DNA of 64,000 bases from an uncultured Schlesneria sp. (GTDB lineage: Bacteria > Planctomycetota > Planctomycetia > Planctomycetales > Planctomycetaceae), in contig CAIVEI010000050.1 in the NCBI GenBank assembly GCA_903904835.1, positions 1 to 64,000 of the forward strand, given 5' to 3'. The notes beneath the pieces are model-generated. The model saw only the letters and a program-made list of their open reading frames with translations, did not search any database and was not told the origin of the DNA. The position numbers and the translations under genes are program-made. Positions 48,501 to 55,700 of the stretch are shown in pieces. Within the stretch, counting starts at the first letter, position 1, and every line of letters begins with the position of its first letter.

Positions 48501-49803
48501 AACGGGTGAAACGGGCTGGCCGATTGCCGTAGCAATTTGTGATCGTCCCGACAGTTCAACCGACCGAGACTTGCCGCCGCTTTTGTGGCACTCATTGGCT
48601 CCGATGGTCCTCAGCGACATTGATCGAGCATTTCAATTGGCCGAGACAACGAAAATTCCCGCGATCGCGGATGACATTTATTGGTATGCTGCGGCGAACT
48701 CCGACGCCGCTCGTGAAAAACTGCTAACCATGCTTTCCCGGCAAGACGGGCCTGTTCGTCTTCAGCAATTGGCGACGCTGCAATTCGCGGTGCGCGATGC
48801 TCGCAATCTCAATGCGCCGGTATCATGGAAAAATGTCTCCACTTCGCTCTACTCATCCGAAGATCAGCAGGTTGCCAACTCCGCAGAGGCAATCGGAGCC
48901 GCGTTTGGCGACGAAACAGCATTCCGCCGGGTCCGGCAGCGAGTGGCCAGTGGCACGCTGGGCAAAGAGGCTCTGTTGAAATCGTTGCGAATGCTTTCCA
49001 GCGACCCGTCGGCAGAGAATCTGCCGGTCTATTTAAAGCTCGTCTCCGATAAGGAAGCGGCCGCGCAGGTGATTCCGTTACTCGCCCGGTTTAATTCCTC
49101 AAGCGTTGTGGAAGAGTTATTAAAACGATTGCCTCAGTTACAGGACACCGCATACTCAGCAGCCATGGAGGCCTTGTGCAGTCGGACAGCCTGGGCAAAT
49201 CGGGTCCTCGATCGCATTGCGGACGGGACCCTGCCCAAATCGCACCTGACGGCGTTTTATGCGCGCCAGATGGCAAGTCTGGGAGATGCGGCGCTGAAAG
49301 CCCGCCTCGAAAAAGAATGGGGCCGACTTGGTCAGTCGTCGTCAGAGTTAAAGTTCGAGATCTCCAAACTCGCGACCGCGTACAAGACTGCACCTTTGTG
49401 GGCCTATAGTGACGATGCCGGAGCCGTCCACTTCAAGAAGTTGTGTTCACAGTGCCATTTACCAAACGGACAATGGTCAGCACTCGGTCCCAAGTTGACC
49501 GGTTCAGGAGCGAAGGGAGTGGAATACGTCGTCGAAAACGTACTCGATCCGAACGCCGTTGTCGGCCGCGACTATCAATCACGGATCATCCAGACGACCG
49601 GCGGTCGCGTCTTTTCGGGATTGATCGAAAAGGAATCCGAAACGTCAGTAACAATCCGCACATTGAACGACAGCGTCACGATTGCGAAAAGTGAAATCGA
49701 AGAAACAAAGATCTCGGAGAACTCATTCATGCCGGAAGGACTGTTAAAGACTCTGAGTGATCGCGAGAAGATCGAACTGCTCAAATATCTCATGCGGCAA
49801 TGA
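45505..49803 (+). CDS. Giant secreted DUF1080 / propeller / HEAT / cytochrome c protein
   Basis: A 1,432 aa exported protein with a signal peptide (HLTIRTIVNLICLLAIPSSL). Domains in order: DUF1080 concanavalin-like domain (RLPLFNGSNLDGWEGDPNHW), a second beta-sandwich module (about 270-430, GFEAGNLNDWSATGNAFKSQ), a dehydrogenase-like propeller (about 450-870; MFVPEGFSVDLIVAEPKLHQ, EGLNLVSGMEVGHGGVWIG), HEAT-like repeats (about 870-1270) and a C-terminal cytochrome c domain (HFKKLCSQCHLPNGQWSALG, CxxCH; then VLDPNAVVGRDYQ). This is the PVC-type layout seen across planctomycetes. Electron transfer from a carbohydrate substrate to a haem is plausible (inference). Start at 45505 or ATG 45514 is uncertain. 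Confidence 0.88.
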   Translation: MDGMFFRHLTIRTIVNLICLLAIPSSLVSAQQPDKRLPLFNGSNLDGWEGDPNHWRVEAGSIVGVIPKGQTLGKNTWLVWRGGEIVDFELSLQFKLTGLPAANSGIQFRCQVKNVDHVSGYQADLDMGATWLGRIYDEHGRALLVERGSRVEIALDGTRKVESFAPANQYAVLFRENDWNDYRIVAIGDRTSVYINGTLFSELRDQQMNERDLKGSLAFQLHSGPETRIEFRNILLEHLHADDQRLPPFRIKPQPVLDTTNVGIIPKGADGKDLNLGFEAGNLNDWSATGNAFKSQPVKMDGIAQRWQGQVSNKNGDYFIGGYEIVGDTGTGTLRSSPFKVTHPYGSFLISGGETPATRVDVILVAEDGKDQSVIATAVGKNREQMHRVAVDLRKVQGRLIAVRLVDENSGGWGHLNFDDFRFYDEPPATLEKSSEWRSTFTPLLQHLVPNIVEQDKALPGNETVSKMFVPEGFSVDLIVAEPKLHQPMAFTFDAKGRLWVVEGHSYPQKRPEGEGLDRILIFTDADHDGSFETRTVFAEGLNLVSGMEVGHGGVWIGAAPQLLFIPDRDGDDKPDSKPEVLLDGFGFADTHETMNSFLWGPDGWLYGNQGVFNSSKIGRPGTPDNQRTSLSAGVWRYHPTRHQFEVFAHGGSNQWGLDFDEVGQIFMTYCRSYFGRGDTSHVMQGGHYWNQVNSGYAPFISTQAIPGRPWMVNYLLASARYGHGEGGSGKPGSNDVYGGHSHVGTMIYQGDNWPAEYRNRLFTHNLHGHQMNQQINRREAGGYNTIHAGYDMLFCSDQQYIGVDLQYGPDGAVYISDWYDPRHCHNPNAEQWDRSNGRMYRMKYNSTWKPAHVDYTNATDDELVAAQHHENEWHVRIARLELSGRAAKREIAKSAVAKLEQTALTDDDPVNRLKAIWTLHGINKLSPAIIKSALEHSSEYVRAWGIQLWVEVAGQSKADGQIRRLSIGDLVLGAKLVSMAKSDDSLFVRRYLASAVGRTGETGWPIAVAICDRPDSSTDRDLPPLLWHSLAPMVLSDIDRAFQLAETTKIPAIADDIYWYAAANSDAAREKLLTMLSRQDGPVRLQQLATLQFAVRDARNLNAPVSWKNVSTSLYSSEDQQVANSAEAIGAAFGDETAFRRVRQRVASGTLGKEALLKSLRMLSSDPSAENLPVYLKLVSDKEAAAQVIPLLARFNSSSVVEELLKRLPQLQDTAYSAAMEALCSRTAWANRVLDRIADGTLPKSHLTAFYARQMASLGDAALKARLEKEWGRLGQSSSELKFEISKLATAYKTAPLWAYSDDAGAVHFKKLCSQCHLPNGQWSALGPKLTGSGAKGVEYVVENVLDPNAVVGRDYQSRIIQTTGGRVFSGLIEKESETSVTIRTLNDSVTIAKSEIEETKISENSFMPEGLLKTLSDREKIELLKYLMRQ

Positions 49804-49842
49804 CCAACCCCACCAGATTGTATTGACAGTTAATCGCTCATT

Positions 49843-49896
49843 CGCGAAGCGGAGCTTGTAAAAGGGTGTTCCCAGACGGGAGCTTAGGAACGAGAT
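49843..49896. repeat. GCGGAGCTT..GACGGGAGC intergenic repeat, copy 2
   Basis: GCGAAGCGGAGCTTGTAAAA followed by GTTCCCAGACGGGAGCTTAG and GAACGAG. It matches the copy at 45344-45399. The rest of 49804-50028 shows nothing else. Confidence 0.6.
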
Positions 49897-50028
49897 CACG
49901 AAGATAATAGGCCTTGCCCCTGGGTGAGTCGATCTTGACGTAACTGCCTGATCTGCCTACAGATCGCACGCAAAATACTCACGACAAGCGACCAGGCAGC
50001 ATGCTGCACAGGACCCGAGGAAGAGTCG

Positions 50029-51429
50029 ATGATGCGCGCGCAGGAAGTGATCAAACCCCGAAACTGTCTTTCCAGGCCGCTTCGCCATCTTTTGCTGCCG
50101 GTATTATGCATGATGATGCTGGCACTGCCCGTCACCCGGATTCTGTCAGCCGACGACAACATTCAGCAGGTGAGTGCGGTCGCCAGTTCAACAGATGACG
50201 TCGGCTGGCCACAGTTTCGAGGCCCGGATGAGCAGGGTCACGCGGATACGACCGAGTTACCTTTGACGTGGTCCGAAACCGAGAACGTTCGCTGGAAAAC
50301 ACTGGTGATGGGGTTGGGTTATTCATCCCCAGTCGTCCAGGGAAAACGAGTCTGGGTGACATCGACGACAGACGGACGTCGAAGCGTCAGGGCCTTGTGC
50401 TTTGATCGCGATACTGGCCGGCTGATTGTGATGTCCGACGAGTTGTTTGATGTGACGAAATCGGGACGGGTTTTATCAAGATACGGATATGCGTCGCCGA
50501 CGCCGCTTCTGGACGGTGATCGTTTGTTCGTTCATTTCGGCGCGGCTGGCACGGCCTGTTTGAAACTGGACGGAACCGTTGTCTGGCAACGAGTGATTCC
50601 TTACTACCAGCATCATGGACCAGCGACTTCGCCGGTCCTCGCTGACGGAACACTGGTGATTTTGTGCGACGGATTCACGCAGCCGTACTATGATGATCAC
50701 GTTCAAGAAGGGGTCGACGCCAACCAGTTTGTGATGGGACTCGATCCAGACACCGGTGAAATACGCTGGAAAACTCCACGCGACAGCCAGCATTCCTACA
50801 GCACGCCGCTGGTCATCAAAGTCGGTGGCCGAACCCAGGTCGTCTGTGCGGGTGGTAACGGTGTGTGGGGGTATGACCCGAACGACGGCACGGAATTGTG
50901 GTACTGCAAATACACGGGTTTCTCCGTTGTTCCGAAGCCGACCGCCGCACACGGGATGATTTTCGTCTGCACGGGATACGATACGGCATCGCTTTTCGCG
51001 ATTCGAGACGGGGCGACCGGCGACTGCTCGAAGACACATATTGCCTGGAGGTCGCACCGAAACATACCGCTGGTATCATCACCAATCGTGGTGGGTGATT
51101 ACCTTTATCTGGTCAGTGATCGGGGCATTGCAACCTGTTACAACGTCCATACAGGAAAATCAGTATGGTCAAAGCGAATTGAAGGGACGTTCGCAGCGTC
51201 CCCGATTTCCTCTGGCGACCGGATCTACTTTCCGAGCGAAGAGGGAATCACTTACGTGCTGAGGTCCGGGCCGAACTTCGAAGAACTGGCTCGTAATCCC
51301 CTGGATGGCAAACTCGCCACATCACCTGCCGCTGTTGGAAATTGCCTTTTTCTACGCAGCGAAAAGTACTTGTACTGCATCGGTAATGCTGAGGTTACCG
51401 CCGCATCGGATCGCAGTCCGAACAATTGA
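50029..51429 (+). CDS. Secreted PQQ-type beta-propeller protein (BamB-like)
   Basis: A 466 aa exported protein: a signal peptide (LRHLLLPVLCMMMLALPVTR), then a quinoprotein-like propeller with repeated blades. Typical pieces are WPQFRGPDEQGHADTTELPL, NVRWKTLVMGLGYSSPVVQG, GLDPDTGEIRWKTPRDSQHS and SLFAIRDGATGDCSKTHIAW. Such planctomycete proteins are annotated as outer-membrane assembly factor BamB-like or PQQ-repeat proteins; no cofactor site is clear, so an enzyme is not claimed. GAGGAAGAG before ATG 50029 is a strong ribosome site. It follows the giant cytochrome protein in the same direction. Confidence 0.88.
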   Translation: MMRAQEVIKPRNCLSRPLRHLLLPVLCMMMLALPVTRILSADDNIQQVSAVASSTDDVGWPQFRGPDEQGHADTTELPLTWSETENVRWKTLVMGLGYSSPVVQGKRVWVTSTTDGRRSVRALCFDRDTGRLIVMSDELFDVTKSGRVLSRYGYASPTPLLDGDRLFVHFGAAGTACLKLDGTVVWQRVIPYYQHHGPATSPVLADGTLVILCDGFTQPYYDDHVQEGVDANQFVMGLDPDTGEIRWKTPRDSQHSYSTPLVIKVGGRTQVVCAGGNGVWGYDPNDGTELWYCKYTGFSVVPKPTAAHGMIFVCTGYDTASLFAIRDGATGDCSKTHIAWRSHRNIPLVSSPIVVGDYLYLVSDRGIATCYNVHTGKSVWSKRIEGTFAASPISSGDRIYFPSEEGITYVLRSGPNFEELARNPLDGKLATSPAAVGNCLFLRSEKYLYCIGNAEVTAASDRSPNN

Positions 51430-51527
51430 TTGGCGACGCTTGCTCGATAGAGTAAGAAACAAACGTCACGATCAGAGTAACGCGCCGAGGTACCGCTCTG
51501 GTGATGCTTCGGCGTCATATGAGGATT

Positions 51528-52721
51528 TCACACACTTGCGAGATGCCGTGAGATCCGACGAGCAGTGTAGGCCGCACCAAATGCGAATCGCATAACGGGC
51601 CCAAAGCTGTTCGCTGAAGCGACTCCGATGAAGTACAGACCTGGGATCGAAGACTCAAAATTGGTGGAAAGGATCGGAGACTTTTCGACGGTCTTCATGG
51701 ATGACCGAATCTGGTCATCTAAAAACGAAAGCCGATCGACACTGACCCGATAGCCCGTGGCGGCAATCACGTGATCGGCGGTTTCTTCTTTTTTCTGACC
51801 GGATGCGTCAGTGAACGTGAGCCGAACACGTCCCTCGGTAGCTTCGGCTGCTTGCAGGCTATGTCCCTCCATGACCGGAACGTGCCCCACAATTTTGTCT
51901 TTGATAAACCAGCCCGATGAGGGGCCGAGATAGTTTTTCACAACCCGAAGTCGGAACTTCTCGGGAAGGAGGCGAAACAGATGAGGACCATCAGTGACGA
52001 ACCGAGAGCGCCAACCCATGCCAATCCCCGTCAACGGGTGTCGAAATTCCTGCCACCATGACCGAGGGGCTGACATGCCCGGCCTGGAGTGATATTTAAT
52101 CGGTCGCCGACAATAAATTTTGACATCCGCACCACTTTCGAAAAGCTCGGCAGCGAGATCGGTTGCCGAAGCGCCGCTGCCAATCACGACGACAGACCGA
52201 CCGCGAAATCGGTCAACCCTTCGGTGCGCCGAGCAATGTGACTGCAACTCGGGAGGGAGATGAGTCAGCACCGGTGGGACGTAGTCGAAATGGCTGATCC
52301 CTGCCGCAACCAGGACACGGCTTGCCAGGATGATTTCGCCGTCATCCGCCCTCAGTTGAAAACCACCGGAGACGGGCTTCAACGCGACGATCGTTCGCTC
52401 TTCGAGACTTGGGACCATTCGTTTTTGAAACGCCACTCCGTATTCGGAGAACGTATTGACATGCACTGGTATCCCTGTGTGATCATAGGGTATTCCTCGC
52501 TCGGCACAGAAATCCATCAATGTGAACTTCGAACCCGGGTCGGACAAGTTTGAAGCGAATCCGAGTGACTTAAGGAACATCCCTTGAGGCATGTTCTCTT
52601 TCCATGTCGACATCGGACGACCAAAGATCCGAAAGTTCACACCGCGAGATTTAAGATGAGCAGCGACCGAAAGTCCATAAGGCCCCGCTCCGATAATCGC
52701 GACATCCGACATATTGACCAT
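51528..52721 (-). CDS. FAD/NAD(P)-binding monooxygenase-like flavoprotein
   Basis: A 397 aa flavoprotein with two Rossmann motifs: the FAD site SDVAIIGAGPYGLSVAAHLK at the N terminus, and the NAD(P) site SVVVIGSGASATDLAAELFE near residue 180. It resembles flavin-containing, N-hydroxylating or Baeyer-Villiger-type monooxygenases; the class is not resolved. ATG 52721 is preferred, with TTGGGGATT seven bases upstream. It begins 25 bases after the NRPS stop on the same strand, so it is the second gene of that operon and probably oxidises the NRPS product (inference). Confidence 0.85.
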   Translation of the reverse strand: MVNMSDVAIIGAGPYGLSVAAHLKSRGVNFRIFGRPMSTWKENMPQGMFLKSLGFASNLSDPGSKFTLMDFCAERGIPYDHTGIPVHVNTFSEYGVAFQKRMVPSLEERTIVALKPVSGGFQLRADDGEIILASRVLVAAGISHFDYVPPVLTHLPPELQSHCSAHRRVDRFRGRSVVVIGSGASATDLAAELFESGADVKIYCRRPIKYHSRPGMSAPRSWWQEFRHPLTGIGMGWRSRFVTDGPHLFRLLPEKFRLRVVKNYLGPSSGWFIKDKIVGHVPVMEGHSLQAAEATEGRVRLTFTDASGQKKEETADHVIAATGYRVSVDRLSFLDDQIRSSMKTVEKSPILSTNFESSIPGLYFIGVASANSFGPVMRFAFGAAYTARRISRHLASV

Positions 52722-52746
52722 GATAATCCCCAACAACGGATATGAA

Positions 52747-55700
52747 TTAGTTCGGTGCCGCGCACGTTGAATTACGTTTGGCAATCAGCTTGCGAACGAT
52801 ATTCATCCAAATAGAATTATGTTCCGCCTTAGCAATATCGTAATGATTCAGATGCTCGGGTACCGAGCAGATCGTAACTGTTGACTTCGTCAGGCTTTTC
52901 AACCAGCTTGAATTGATTTCTAAATATTCTTTCGTACCGATCAGATACACGTCGTTCGCCAGCGGCGCTTGCAGGGTATAATTGCGAGCATGTCGACGCA
53001 AAAAAGCCTGCATATAGCGCCAGCGACGTGCCAAAGGGATCTGGAACCCCAGTTTCTGCATCCAGGGGACCGTCAAATGCATGAACTTACCGAGACATTT
53101 ATGGTAGATGTCTTTCGGCAGTTTCGAAATCCGATCCAATCGCTTAAATTCGGAGAGTGTATTAAGACTTCGGGTTCGACGACTTGGTTTAGAATCTGAA
53201 TGAAGACAGGCAGGAAACGGCTCCAACAGGATAAGATCGACTGGGCGGTCGTTGATTCTGGCGATCTGATGTGCGATCTCGATTGCCAGCAATCCCCCAT
53301 AAGAGTGTCCGCACAGCAGCAGGTTTCCAGCCGGACTGGCTTCCAACAGTTCCTCGAAATGTGCCATCGCCTGCTCCTTAGCGTCAAGATTCAGGTGAGG
53401 CCAGACGTGAAGTCCGTCAAGCTTAAGCCACCAGACAGCAACCTCAGGTGGAAGTTCTTCGAGGGTCGGTCGAAGTTTTGCCCCGATAATCACGAGCGAG
53501 GTCTCTCCGTTTCCGTGGCGAATCAATTCCAGGTAACGTCTGCCTGTCATGACATCCGGTATCTGTGAGGCGTCGTCCAGGTATCGTGCAAGTTCGGCAA
53601 CGGTCGCATAGGAAAACAGATCCACGATCTTAAGCTTTTTGACAGAAATGCGATTCACATTGTCGAGCACAAGCATTGCCAGCAGCGAGTGTCCCCCGAT
53701 CTCAAAGAAGTTATCGTGGAGGCCGATTCGGTCGACGCTGAGTACTTTGCTCCAGACACTTGCCAGCATTTGCTCGGTGGGCGTTCGCGGAGGAACGAAT
53801 GAACGCTCACGGCTCGGAGTACTCAGTTCCGGTATTGGTAACGCATGCTTATCGACCTTACCATTAACCGTTCTTGGGAGGTCATCGAGCATCACAAATG
53901 CGGTGGGAATCATGTACTCAGGAAGCTGATCCTGCAGATAATTTCGGAGTGGGATAATATCGTCACGGGCTTCGTTTGAACGAGCCACGATGTAGGCAAC
54001 GAGGCGTCTGTTGCCTGGACGGTCTTCCCTTAACAGGACAACAGCTTGCCGGACTTCAGGGTGTCGCGATAGCACCGACTCGATTTCACCAAGTTCGATT
54101 CGGAACCCGCGGAGCTTGATTTGTTGATCGCCGCGACCAAGAAACTCAATCGTACCGTCCGGCAACCATCGAACCATGTCCCCGGTTCGATACAACCTTG
54201 CGTCCGGCCGATTGCTGAACGGATCTGGCAGAAGCTTTTCCGTTGTCAGTTCTGGCTGGTTCAAGTAGCCACGAGCCAGACCGTCTCCTCCGAGATACAA
54301 TTCGCCAGCGACTCCAATCGGTACGGGTTGACCATGTGCGTCAAGCACATAAGCCGTCGTATTCGAAATGGGACGTCCAATTGGAATCGACAGACAGTCT
54401 TCGGCAACGTCAGTGGTCAGTCGATGGCAACACGCGAACGTTGTACTTTCGGTGGGACCATACCCATTGATCAATTGAGTCCGTGGTGCGAGAGCCTGCT
54501 GTGCCCGGCGGATGTGAGACACAGACAGCGCTTCGCCTCCCACCAATAATTGTTCGATCCCTTCGAGTGCCGCGACATTAGCGTCCACCAGCGCGTTAAA
54601 CAACGTTGAGGTCAGCCACAGAATGCGGATCTGTTTTCGACGGAGCAGACTTTGCAATTCTTTGAGATCAGGAAGATGTGCTGGAGCCAGAACAGACCGG
54701 CCCCCATGCAAGAGCGGCCCCCAGATCTCGAAGGTTGATGCGTCAAATGAAAGAACAGCCAATTGCAGTACGGACTGCGTCTCATCGAGTTGGACATAAT
54801 TCGCACCACAAACCAACCTCACGATTCCGCGATGGAGAATCTCGACCCCTTTGGCGATACCTGTTGACCCCGAGGTGTAGATCACATACGCCAAGCTGTT
54901 GGGCGACTGGTCGCAAATGATGTTCTCGTCCGACTCGCCACACCATTTCTGATCTTCATCATCAAGTACGAGCAATCGAACATGAGAATCTTTCCATCGG
55001 TGTTGAAGATGTCGTTGCGTCAGGATCAACGATGTTCCAGTATCGGACACAAGGAAATTGAGCCGTTCGGAAGGATAGTGAGAATCTAAAGGAACGTAGG
55101 CTCCTCCAGCCTTGAGTATCGCCAGCAAGCCGACAATCATTTCGAGCGATCGGTCGACGCTGATTCCAACACGTGTTTCCTGTTGGACTCCTTGTTTCTG
55201 CAGGTAGCGAGCCAGTTGATTGGCCCGTGCGTTAAGTTCACGATAAGTGAGTGATTGTTCTTCAAATTCAACAGCAATCGCATTCGGCATCCGGTCGACC
55301 TGCTGTTCGAATACTTGATGCACGCATTTATCACGAGGATATTCCGCCTGCGTCTGATTCCACTCGACGAGGATTTTGCGGCATTCTTCGGGCCGCATGA
55401 GGCTCAACTGACTGATTGTTGTGTCGGGTTCATTCGTGATCGAAGTCAGCAACTGGCAGAACTGATGGGCCAGGCGTTGAGCTGTTTCTGCGTTGAAAAG
55501 GTCAGTGCTGTATTCAATTTCGCCTGCCAGTCCTTGCGGTTCTCGGGATGGTCCCCACAATTCCGTCAGTTCGAGTGTCAGATCGAACTTGGCAGTCTTC
55601 TTCTCGACGATTTCCACCGTGACTTCAACACCCGGTAAAGAAAGCTCAGCTTCTTCGGTATTCTGCAAGACCAGAAGAACCTGAAACAGGGCATGCCGGT

